Shown here: positions 48,951 through 58,952 of the stretch, piece by piece
Layout of the letters: every line of letters begins with the position of its first letter
How positions within the stretch are numbered: position 1 is the stretch's first letter
Origin: Sebastes aleutianus
Taxonomy: Eukaryota; Chordata; Actinopteri; Perciformes; Sebastidae
Direction: 5' to 3'
DNA: 64,000 nt
Assembly: GCA_916700875.1 (NCBI GenBank)
Contig: CAKAKS010000060.1
Span: 29,606,189-29,670,188 of the forward strand
The notes under the pieces: generated by a model
The model's database searches: none
What the model saw: only the letters and a program-made list of their open reading frames with translations
Told to the model about the DNA's origin: nothing
Translations under genes and position numbers: made by a program

Positions 48951-49224
48951 ATGCTCACGTTGAAAGAGTGATGGGCTAGATGTCCGTCCTCCTCTACATA
49001 CTGGCTGTGAAGCAATACTTTAATGGAGTGTCTACACTCTAAGAAATGGGGGACATATGGCATGTGAATATTGTAATAAGATGGTCTTATGCAAACATAT
49101 CTTTAAAAAGCAACTGCAAAGACACTTCAAAAAGATCATCTGTACACAGCTTGTCTTTTTGGCTGAGGTAATTGGCTATTGTCTACATGTAATGGTGACA
49201 TGAAGCGCCAATCTTGACCAGAAC
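48951..49224. other. Unassigned spacer
   Basis: About 270 bp; nothing recognised. Confidence 0.5.
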
Positions 49225-49323
49225 TAGTGCTGCAACTAATGATTAACCTGCTGGTTATTTTCTCGATTAATGAACTAATCATTTAGTCTATAAAATGTCA
49301 GAAACTTTAGCAAAATGCCACAT

Positions 49324-49405
49324 CACAATTGCCTGTTTCAAGGTCACAATTTCCTGTTTCAAGGTCACAATTTCCTGTTTCAAGGTCACAATTTCCTGTT
49401 TCAAG
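49324..49405. repeat. 21-bp minisatellite
   Basis: Four tandem units of CACAATTTCCTGTTTCAAGGT. The last unit is cut exactly where the second hAT-type terminus begins (49406). The unit arises from element sequence (ATTGCCTGTTTCAAGG), so the array is an expansion inside a transposon. Confidence 0.92.
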
Positions 49406-49599
49406 TAGGGCTGCAACTAACAATTTTCATTGTCGGTTAATCTGTTGATTAATCGATTAATTGTTTGGTCTATAAAATGTCCTCAAAAGTCTTGTTTTGT
49501 CCACAAATCAAAAATATTCAGTACTACAATGACACAAAACACAGAAAAGCAGCAGATCTTCACATTGGAGAAACTGTAACTTGAGGTTGTTTGGCATTT

Positions 49600-50180
49600 T
49601 TATGCCTCCACACCGGCGACAGCCATAGCCAGAGGCATTATGTTTTTGGGTTGTCCCATTCTCCTGAACACAATATCTCAGGAACACCAGGAGGAAATGT
49701 CTTCAAATTTGCCACAAACGTCCACTTGGACTGAAGGATGAACTGATTAGATTTTGGTGGTCAAAGGTCAAGGTCAATGTGACCTTACATCCGTCACGTT
49801 CTCGTGAAAGCGATATCTCAGGAACCCCTTGGGGGGGGGATTTCTTCAAATTTGTCAAAATGTTCACTTGGCATAAAGGATGAACTTAATTCCAAGTGAA
49901 CGTCAAAGGTCAAGGTCACTGTGACCTCACGTCTGTCCCACGCTAGTGAAATCTCAGGAACACCATGGGGGAATTTCTTCAAATTTGGCACAAAGGTCAC
50001 TGTGACCTCACAAAATGCATTTTTGGCCATAACTCAAGAATTCATCTGCTAATTTGCACAATTTCACACAAATGGGATGAAATGATGAAGTGATGAAGTT
50101 TTGGACAGACATGGATGTAAACTGCAACCTGACTGGTTGGGTAGTCATACAACTGCAAGGCTGTAATTCTAGTTGCTTGA
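49600..50180 (+). repeat. ATATCTCAGGAAC tandem-module repeat, copy 2, with palindromic receptor-like sites
   Basis: Opens with TATGCCTCCACACCGGCGAC and closes with CAACTGCAAGGCTGTAATTC; the family termini look like a TATGCCTCC inverted pair. In between are diverged modules with TCAGGAAC, TTCTTCAAATTTG and CCACTTGGA boxes. Palindromes AGGTCAATGTGACCT (49771-49785) and AGGTCACTGTGACCT (49913-49927 and 49994-50008) are present. No coding capacity. Confidence 0.82.
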
Positions 50181-50273
50181 AAGATGATTGCAACAATTGA
50201 TTGAATAAAAAAATATTTGATTAATTTTCCATCTATCAACTAATCAATTAATTGACAAATATTTTCAGTGCTA

Positions 50274-51149
50274 ATCAGGATCCTTATGTATTACTTAATT
50301 TACTCCCTCCTCACAATCAATACAACTTTAACTACTGTTACTACTGATACTTCTTTCAATACACTGGCTAGAGAGACTGTAATTTACTACCGCTACTACT
50401 GCTATCATCACTGTTAAAACTGTTAGTGCCGCTGCAATTGCTACTACACGTTCAAAGCTGTAACAACCACTGTTCTTATCTTTTACAACTTGGTTCAAGC
50501 CCTTTCCATCAAAGGCCTCCTCCAGACACCAAGTCTTAGTGTGTGTATGTGTGTGTTCCTCTCTCTCTCTCTCTCTCTCATCTCTAGAGGTGAGCTCTAG
50601 GTTGCTCCCCATATTAGTTTGCTTTCCACTTAATGAGGCGGCGGAGCATGAAGGTCCAAGCACTCCTAAATGCCGCGTTCATTAAACCAATGGTGCTTAA
50701 TGATGACGGCAAAGGCACCCGCAACCCGCCGGCTCCTACTGAGGGCGACCATTAGCACTAGAGCCAGCCAGCTGGGGGGAGACGGTAGCACGGAGGGAGG
50801 GAGCCGTCAACTGTCAACAACACTGTCACAAGGACGCGTAGCGCCCGGTAAACGGCTGCAGCAGAGAAAGATACCAAAACATGAACAAGTTTATCAGTTA
50901 CAGTGACGCATACAGCCATGAGGATAAAGTTTGATAGCTCAAACTTTGTCTGGACTGTGATTTTGTCCTGTTAACCAGCATTTCAACATAGTTTAAGTAC
51001 TCATACAATTGCTTTGCAACGATATCCAACATGTTCTCATTATTAAAGTTTCATTAGTTTTTGTTATTGTTTCATTCGATAATGTGTCCCAGTGTGTCTT
51101 GATGGACATTTAAAAAAAATAATGGGTTCTATTAAAAATAAATTAATTG
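50274..51149. other. Unassigned stretch with (TC)n
   Basis: (GT)n and (TC)n runs at about 50538-50580. A GC-richer part at 50640-50870 has an open frame (50670-50906) with no known domain. Nothing else recognised. Confidence 0.45.
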
Positions 51150-51457
51150 TAGAGCTGCAACTAATGGCTATTTTCATTATCATTATCATCATGTCAATTA
51201 TTTTCTTGATTGATTCATTAATGCTTTAACCGGTAAAATTACAGAAAGTAGGGAGAGAATCCATCACTAATTCACAGCACTCGAGGTAAGATCCTTAAGT
51301 AATGTCAAAACTCAAATATACTACAGCTCAGGTTTGTCATTTTTACATATTAACTGAAATTTAAGAATTGATCAGGATAGTTGATTTAATTTAACTGGTG
51401 ATAGACTAATTATTTAAATTTCAATCAGTTTCATTCAAGAATAGTTTCAGCACTTTA
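51150..51457 (+). mobile_element. hAT-type MITE (GCTGCAACTAA family), diverged copy
   Basis: It begins TAGAGCTGCAACTAATGGCT and ends near TAGTTTCAGCACTTTA. The interior keeps TCAATTATTTTCTTGATTGA and AACTGGTGATAGACTAATTA. No target duplication detected. Confidence 0.7.
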
Positions 51458-51859
51458 ATAAAGAAAAGAAAATTGTGTGGGGACACGTTTACCTTGATTG
51501 ACACGGCTCACCAATGAAAACCTACAAAGACTAGATAACTCTTACATACCGACTTATTTTCACCAACATGGACAGTTTTTACTGTCCAATATTATGCCTA
51601 CATGTGCATCAGGAGCACCTGCTTTGACGGTCAGATCCAAGTAGCACTTCCTCCCTAGTTTCTATGCACAGTTAGTCAGAAAGGAGCACGTAGTGTGTGA
51701 CTAGCCAAGTTTCCCTCTAAATGTAGTGCAAATATTGGCTGAATTTCCAGAGAAACACTGAAAGAAAATGTGAATTGTTGTGCCTTTCCATCCACTACCG
51801 TTTTGCAATTATTGGAAGTGAGGTGTATTGAGATGGTGGTACTAATTCTAAAACTGGAT
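51458..51859. other. Unassigned stretch
   Basis: About 400 bp without recognised features. Confidence 0.5.
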
Positions 51860-52680
51860 TTATTCAAGTTTCTTGACCAAAAACTAAATTTTACAGGATT
51901 ACATTTAAACACATCATGACAACGTTATAATTAAAGATGGGGTTGACGATGTTGGAAAGCTAGCATTGTTTGAAATCGCCTCAGGAGCTCCGTCTAATCC
52001 CCCCCCTCCCCTCGGGGCTCCTTCCAATGCAACTCCCCCCCACACACACACACACATGCACGAGCACCGCCGCATCGTAACTACGTCACAGACACAGAGC
52101 GGAGAGAGGACCGCAACTCGGCAATGCTACCTCATGACAAGAAGCTGCGGCAGTGCTACTGCAGGGCTGAGTTTTCTCTTCCATTCTCCAGTAAACTTGC
52201 GGCAGCGACGCGCTTTGAGTTCAGGCTGGTGCACACCGTGGGTAGAGTACGAGCAGGAAGGCAGGGAGGCATCTGATTGGTTCTTTCCAAGCGGACCGCG
52301 AGGCAGTGATTGGTAGACGTTTTTACAGGATTACAGTAGCTACAGATGACGGCTCTTTTCCGGTCCTTTTTCAGAGCTCATCAGTAATGAATCGCTGTCG
52401 GGGTGTAAAGACCATTTCATCCAATACAACAAATGTGTATAACGGATAACATTGTTAACCCTGCCGTTAACCTTCGCCCAATACTCATATTTACTGAACC
52501 CATAGCCTTATATTGTAACTCAATGGAACCTTCGTTATGGTTAGCAGTTAGCTCCGTTATTTAGCCAAACAGGACTATGCTGCCCGGTGACTAGAAAGCA
52601 TTAATGCCGATCTCCCGATCCTGTCCCTAAAGATAGCTCCTCATTTCAATTTCACAAATCAGACGTTCGTCGTCCATTGC
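51860..52680 (+). repeat. Dispersed repeat (second copy at window end), split by an insertion
   Basis: Segments 51865-51930 and about 52459-52600 together match the window end (about 63815-64000). Shared words include ACTA(A/C)ATTTTACA(G/A)GATTA, GCCCAATACTC, GTTATTTAGCCAA and CAGGACTATGCTGCCC. The copy here is interrupted by a 528-bp TTAA-framed insert (51931-52458). The family is not recognised and the right limit is approximate. Confidence 0.65.
51931..52458 (+). mobile_element. TTAA-framed insert (AAAGATGGGGTTGACGATG family)
   Basis: It begins TTAAAGATGGGGTTGACGAT and is followed at the right by TTAA (52455-52458), interrupting the repeat that is uninterrupted at 63.8 kb. The start is familiar from teleost MITEs. 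The interior has a (CA)n run and a C-rich tract (52000-52055). Inverted termini are not obvious, so the class is uncertain. Confidence 0.55.
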
Positions 52681-54171
52681 CGCGCCTTTAAAGCCAGCAT
52701 CAGGAATAAACAGAAACAGGGCGTCTGACAAAAGTTCAGTCGCGCTCACACTCGCTCCTTTGACATTCAGTTAGGACACAGATACTGTAATCTCATTGAG
52801 ACACGCAGTCTCATTCTCAAGAGAGACCGGATAAAACTTGGTGGCCACAGGGCGCACCTACAGGTGATATTTGGTGACCGTAGAGTAACTTTTTGTGGCC
52901 TTCGGGCCGTGATTAATGTTGAACCTGGGTGCCGTTAAACCAAGAAGAGAGCACAACAAGATGACGTAATTAAAAGAGCACCATTCAAACTTCAAACGGT
53001 GGAAAACAACGTAGAAAACATGATGGAGATATGACATTTATGGTTGTTTCGTGTATTTTATTTGAGTAACATTGCAGTCTCGTCATCGCTGCACAGAGAT
53101 CTGATGATGTCATCTCTTCAGTGGATGTTTAGGTCACATGCTTCATATACATCACTATTTATTCGCTAAGTTTGTTTCCATTGCAATTTGTTGCATTTTG
53201 TTGTTGATGACAATAATGCATGAAGTATTATTTATTCATTTTTATCTAAACATTATTATTAAGTACTGTAATGTAACAGTTAAAATAAGGCAATACTGAG
53301 AGTTACTTTATTGATGTTTACACGATGCATTTTAGTATGGAAGTGAAGCTATAAGGATTGAAACTAAGCATATATATATTTATTTTTTGTGAAAGTGTTG
53401 GCACTATTATAAGACACATTTTCTCAGCTTTTACTTCTTTACATTCAGGATCTGTCTCCCTTATTGCTGCAATTGCTCCTTTTCACTTTTTCAGACAGAG
53501 ATTTAATGCTGAAGTGCTCCATCAAAGGTACTTCATGAGGTGTTTAACAAAAGCCTTCTGGAAAAGAGAAGTCCACTCTTCAGTCCAATGCTCTGTTCCG
53601 TCTTTTGCTTAAAACTGTGTGTGGCCACTTCATTGCATAAATGAAGCACGCACGCACGCACGCACACACACAAATGAGCACATGCGCTCATGTGCGCACA
53701 CACACAAACTGCCTGTGATTTCCATGCAGCCCTCAGAGGACACACTAATGTATCCAAATATATTTACAACAGATGTTGCATTTTATTTTTCATGATAAAA
53801 ACCCATTTCAGAAAATTTACTTCATAATGGGCAGAGCAAGTTTTTCTTCTCTCTCTCTCTCTCTTTCTTGTTTGTCTTCTTCTGAGGTCCCTTGCATGTA
53901 AAGTGAGAGAAGTGCACCACCTAATGGTTGCAAATGTCTCCTCTGTCAAACTTTCACTTTGCGGTATACATTTACAGGAGATAATGAGTATTCTCTAACT
54001 AAAACTGACATTTGGACCGTATGATTCATCTACTAAAAAGCCTGTCTGCCCACTCAATTCACAACACGGCTCTTGACGTGCAGACTGCTGCGGCGACTGA
54101 ATGCTGTTGATTGACAGCTCACTCAAGATATAGTACATGGACTTGTGATCGTGGTGCAGAAAAGTAAAAAT
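52681..54171. other. Unassigned stretch with simple repeats
   Basis: Holds (GCAC)n/(CA)n at 53646-53671 and (CT)n at 53849-53866. No gene or transposon recognised. Confidence 0.5.
53646..53671. repeat. (GCAC)n/(CA)n microsatellite
   Basis: ACGC units grading into CA units. Confidence 0.93.
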
Positions 54172-54459
54172 TACAGCTTCAACTAACATTGTTTTTCATT
54201 AACATTTAACCTGTCGATTATGAAACGTGAAAAATATTCATCGTGCATTCTCAGGGCTCAGATCTCTTGACCAACAGTACACAACCCATAGATATTTAAT
54301 TCAACATAAATATAAAACATGCAGAAGCTGCAAATCCTTGCACAAGTATGTAATTTTTGCTTGCTTAAACAACAAATGATTCATTGATTATCAAAATTGT
54401 AGCACGATAGTTTTTTGTTGATCGACTGGTTGATTAAACGACTACTTGTTTCAGCACTA
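54172..54459 (+). mobile_element. hAT-type MITE (GCTGCAACTAA family), decayed copy
   Basis: The left end is decayed (TACAGCTTCAACTAACATTG) and the right end reads TTGTTTCAGCACTA. The flanking octamers GTAAAAAT and TTAAACAT match at six of eight positions. Confidence 0.65.
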
Positions 54460-54491
54460 TTAAACATGAAAAAAAACTCATAACTAATAAT

Positions 54492-55158
54492 TAGGGCTGT
54501 AAATCGATTAAAATATTTAATCGCAATTAATTGCATGATTATCCATAGTTAATCGTGATTAATCGCAAATTAATCGCACATTTCTATCAAGTATTTAATA
54601 CTCTTATCATGGGAGTGGGCAAATATGCTTGCTTTAAGCAAATGTATGTATATATTTATTACTTTAAATCAATTAACAACATAAAACAATGACAGATATT
54701 GTCCAGAAACCCTCACAGGTACTGCATTTAGCATAAAACAATATGCTCAAATCATAACATGGCAAACTGCAGCCCAACAGGCAACAACAGCTGTCAGTGT
54801 GTCAGTGTGCTGACTTGACTATGACTTGCCCCAAACTGCATGTGATTATCATAAAGTGGGCATGTCTGTAAAGGGGAGACTCGTGGGTACCCATAGAACA
54901 CATTTTCATTCATATGAGGTCAGAGGTCAAGGGACCCCTTTGAAAATGGCCATCCTTCGACAAGCTGGCATGACATGGTTGGTGCCAATGGGTTCAAGTT
55001 TTCTAGTTTCATATGATACCTGTATCTTCACTCTAGCTTTAAAACTGAGCCCACTACAACCTAAAAATCGCAAGTTAGGTTAATGCGTTAAAGAAATTAG
55101 TGGCGTTAAAACAAATTTTCTTTAACGTGTTATTATCGCGTTAACTTTGACAGCCCTA
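54492..55158 (-). mobile_element. hAT-type MITE (TAGGGCTGTCAAAGTTAACG family), reverse copy
   Basis: On the minus strand it begins TAGGGCTGTCAAAGTTAACG at 55158, and the other end is TAGGGCTGTAAATCGATTAA (54492). The flanking octamers CTAATAAT and ATAATAAT match at seven of eight positions, fitting an 8-bp duplication. The interior matches the copy at 24.1 kb (GCACACTGACACACTGACAG, GGTACCCA, ATGGCCAT). Confidence 0.92.
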
Positions 55159-56763
55159 ATAATAATATTACTTATGTGTCTACCAATGCAAACAGTCATT
55201 TTCTGAATTGTTTTACCTCATTAAACAGCTCAACATTTACTAATTTTACATTTCTGTCGAGTTTATAGAATTTTGAAACATTATATATTAATATGGACTG
55301 ATGTTACTGTAAGTCGAACACTGAAAAAGTTGATTCTCTTGTTTTTATTTTTGAAAACATTCTATTTTTTACAGTAAATGACGTTTATCTTAAATCAATT
55401 CAAAGTTTTCTTCAGTGTGTCTTAACTTTGTGACAGTTCGAAATAATTTGTGTCTCTTTCTAATTAAAGTAAAATGAAAATTGGTAAAACAGGACTCTTG
55501 TCAACTACGCTACTTTATAGTTTCTTGCATTTGAGTGGGAGGCTGGTTGAGAGGAGAAGACGGAGAACTGGAGGGAAAGAAATGGATGTAACTCTGGAGG
55601 ACAAATGGGGGGGGAAAAAACCTGAGAGGGCTTGAGCAGAAGAAGAGGAGGAGATGAGGAGGATTAGGTGAGGCGGGGGACAAGAGGCGCTCTCCCTCTC
55701 AGCCAGCCGGATGGGGAGAAAAAGAGTGACGAGAGAGAAAGCAAGAGGAGGAGGAGGGGGGGGGGGGCGTAGCAGAAGAGCTGGAGAGACTGTGAGTGTG
55801 TGTGAGGGCTAAGTGAGGCCTTTATAAATGAAAGCAGATGCCTGGCATTATGAACTTGTCGGGTCGCAGATGGGGATGGCGGTGATGGAGCACTTGACTC
55901 CCCGGATGGTTATCACTCACTCTCCTCCTCTTGCCTCTCAACTGCCTTCCCCAGTGCTCGGAGGGTTAGAGGGAGAAACAGAATGGGATATAAAGAAAAA
56001 GAGAAAATATCCATAGAGTGCAAGAAATAAGGGGACAAGAAGGTGGACTCTTCAGCGAGTGATTAGTAGCCCTATTTAAATAAAGACCATGAATACAGTA
56101 TAAAGAGAAAAGCTTCAGGTCTTTTTCTTCCTTCTTCCTTTTCCCTTCTTTGATTGATCTCGGCGTCGGTGTGCGGTGATTGATTGGATTGCCTGCGGAA
56201 CATCATCCCGCTAACTAGTCGCTCCGAGAACGGTGTTTGTCACTGCCATTGATCTTCTTGTAAATGAAATGTTCCATTTCCAGTGCATTTTATTGTTAAA
56301 TGCAGTTCATTAGCTACTCTGAGATTTATGGCCATGTCTCCTCTCTTGGGCAGGAAGAAGAGGAGAGAAAGGCTGGAAAGAGACAAAGGGGGGGGATGAG
56401 AGAGAGTCGAAGGGGAGCAGGGGCAGAGACGAGTGTTGATGGTATAGAGCTGCTGCAGACTTGATAAATATGGCCTAAGTTTGCCAAGAGATGAGAGAAA
56501 TTGATGGCAAAGAGGAACTGACACACTGAGCTTCCTGATATACGGTAGTTATCCTTCTTGTGATCACTGTGGGAACTCCAGCACCCGCCTTTATGAATAC
56601 TCTTAGTCCTAACATATTCAATTTAGTAGTTTTAGAAATCCTGGGAATATATACTTTATATTGGTTAATATTTGGGTCTTTTTTTGAATGAATAGATGAA
56701 AGAAAGAAAAATAAAATTATGCAGTTGTGTGGTTATGCAGTTGGATTTATGGTGGTCAAATCC
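55159..56763. other. Unassigned; polypurine block and possible conserved noncoding DNA
   Basis: 55540-55790 is strongly purine-biased on the plus strand and ends in a run of twelve G (55756-55767). A second purine block lies at 56345-56440. 56160-56340 is repeat-poor (CATTGATCTTCTTGTAAATG, TAAATGCAGTTCATTAGC) and may be a conserved noncoding element (inference). No gene recognised. Confidence 0.35.
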
Positions 56764-57425
56764 TTTAAGGCTCAGACACACCAAGCCGACATCAAAGAAC
56801 TATCGGCGATGAAGGCCGACTGTTGCATCGCCTCATGACGCCTTTGTCTTGGCCGACAAGTTGCAATTGAAAACACTATAAAGACTACAGTCGACGGACA
56901 GTTATCACGTACATTCTGTGCCTGCGTGAGAGGAAATAACTCTCCAGCATGCGGCGGAGGTCTGTATTCGTCATTCAAAAAGGGAAATTGGAAGACAGAG
57001 CATGGCGGATGTACAAGACTATGTTATGATTCGTACATGAAACAAAGCGGCATTTGCCGACCATTTTCATTCACTTACCACTTGGCTTCATTCCAGATGG
57101 CCATGTCGTGAAATGAAAATCCATTTATTGGAATGATCAGATGAGAAGAGCCTTCTGTGTTTTTCCTCTTGACTTTACTCGTTGGCTTGCTTTCCTCACG
57201 TCCGTTTCTCTTCTCATGCACTGATTTGTTTAAGCTGAACAGCCAATAAGAGTGATTTCTCTCACCGACGGTCTCCACCAGCGATTCAACATGCTGAATT
57301 GGCCGAATAACCTCTAGACTAGAACCAACGTGGGACACGCTGCAAAAACTAAGCTGACAAACACTCACCGGCGGCTCCAAACTGTCCGACGGCTGACCGA
57401 CGGCTTGGTGTGTCAGGGCCTTTAA
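56764..57425. mobile_element. MITE with GACACACCAAGCCG termini
   Basis: The left end reads AAGGCTCAGACACACCAAGC and the reverse complement of the right end reads AAAGGCCCTGACACACCAAG, continuing into GCCG. The whole is bounded by TTTAA. Further CGACGG and GCCGAC words occur inside. Length about 660 bp. The best guess is a PIF/Harbinger-like MITE, but no transposase sequence is present to confirm it. Confidence 0.75.
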
Positions 57426-58316
57426 TCACATTGCCTGGCCTGCTGATGGTTTTTGATTTTGATAATGTAGTGATGTGTTTGTTTAGGAGACAATTTGACT
57501 GGGATGTCAAATCGAATTACCATGACAGTCCGAACATGTTTGGTCTCATCTAAGTTGAACAACATTTTGCTTTTCGCAAAAGTGCTGCTGGTGATCCAGG
57601 TGGATCGCTAGAAGACAACGTGGAGCCTCGTTTGTGATGTTAGAAGCATGCACTTATTTGCAGTTACTCTGATGAACAAAAAATAAGTTGCGAAGGGTAG
57701 GAAATGTTATTTCTTGAAATAGAGGAAACTCTTATCAATGTGTTCAAGAGCTCAGAAAATGTATAATTCATCTCTCCAAGTTCAGCAGTAAAGATAATTT
57801 ATGAAGGAGAAATGTCCCCTGGACACGACCTGGATTCTGTTCTATCCTGTAGGCCATTATTAGAAACTCAGAGAGCAGACCCTTTCACACTCAAATAGCC
57901 CTAAAATATGTGATCAGTAGCCTGCTGGTTCAGATCCTCTGACCAGCAGCGAAGACCTAAGCAGGGAAAGTATATGAGCAACTCTCCACTCTCCCTCAGC
58001 AATTATCACACACGTGCCGTTGATCAAAGGCACTTACACCAAGGCTCAAGGCTCCAATTACTTCAGTGGAGCCGCTGAGTGGCCAGCAGCAAAGGACTGT
58101 GGTTGTGCTGGGCAGCTCCCAGCTGTGAAGCAGGGCTTCTCTGAAAAAGAGCAAGCATACTTAGCTAATCTTTGCTGGTCGGAAAAGGTTAAACTTGCTT
58201 AAGGCTAAATTTGCACATAAATAATCCACCTGTCGTATAATTAGGCTACAACAGAGAGCACAATATAATTCACACTTGTTTTAACTTCAGGAAATTGTTT
58301 CTTCCCACATGAAGTA
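57426..58316. other. Unassigned stretch
   Basis: No recognised repeat or gene. 57990-58200 is balanced in composition with a 62-codon open frame of unknown character. Confidence 0.45.
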
Positions 58317-58952
58317 TTAAAGCTGAAGTAGGCGACATTGAAGCAAATATGATTTAAAAAAGTTATTTTTGAAATACTGTTGCTATATCGTGACAGTAGT
58401 ACATGAAACAGGCAAGCTGAAAAAAATCATGTTCCTCTGTGTCCTCCGGTGCTCCTAACGGCATCTGCAAGATTTTAAAGACCAGAGGATAACAAGCAGT
58501 AAGAGCTGATCTGAGGTCTGCCGTCCAGCTGCTGAGAGCCGGCTGTCAATCACTCGCGAACTCCGACCAAACGGTCAAACTAGGCAGCGCTGATCAAATA
58601 TGAATCAATATTATGTTACGTTAATGCTTATTTCTCTACTCAAATGTTTTCAGAATCATCTTGTAGTGCACGGTTTAGCTGTAAAATGAGAAAGTTTATG
58701 ACCCGGAACACCAAGTTCTGGTCACATGACTGGAGCACAGCCAATAGGAACGCTCTCTCAATGAAATGACCTGTGATGGGTCAAAGTCTCCCGTCACGGG
58801 CTAGATTTTCTAAAGTCTGAAAACAGAGCCATGAGGAGGTACAGAAGTCTAGTTATCTCTCAGAACACTTGAATTGCAATATGTTGAAAGGTTATTATGG
58901 AGTCTTTGCCCAATGATACCAAAAATATACTGCCTACTGTCTACCGCTTTAA
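58317..58952 (+). mobile_element. TTAA MITE (AGCTGCAGTAGGC family), copy 3, both ends present
   Basis: It begins TTAAAGCTGAAGTAGGCGAC and ends CTGCCTACTGTCTACCGCTTTAA-type sequence, with inverted termini framed by TTAA. Shares the GACAGTAGTACATGA, GGCAGCGCTGATCAAATATG and AAAACAGAGCCATGAGGAGG boxes with the copies at 25.9 and 27.0 kb. It lacks the inverted duplication of the 27-kb copy. Confidence 0.88.

Larger units (their letters stand above)
49225..50273 (+). mobile_element. Composite of GCTGCAACTAA hAT-type elements
   Basis: A first terminus TAGTGCTGCAACTAATGATT lies at 49225 and a second, TAGGGCTGCAACTAACAATT, at 49406. Only one right end is evident (GACAAATATTTTCAGTGCTA, ending at 50273). 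The flanking octamers ACCAGAAC and ATCAGGAT share five of eight positions and all three differences are transitions, fitting a decayed duplication for the outer element. The ATATCTCAGGAAC repeat (49600-50180) is inserted within. Confidence 0.65.

Noticed and set aside
49225..49405. Separate complete hAT element with its own right end before 49406
   Set aside because: No right terminus exists before the second TAGGGCTG start; it is better read as the left part of a composite.
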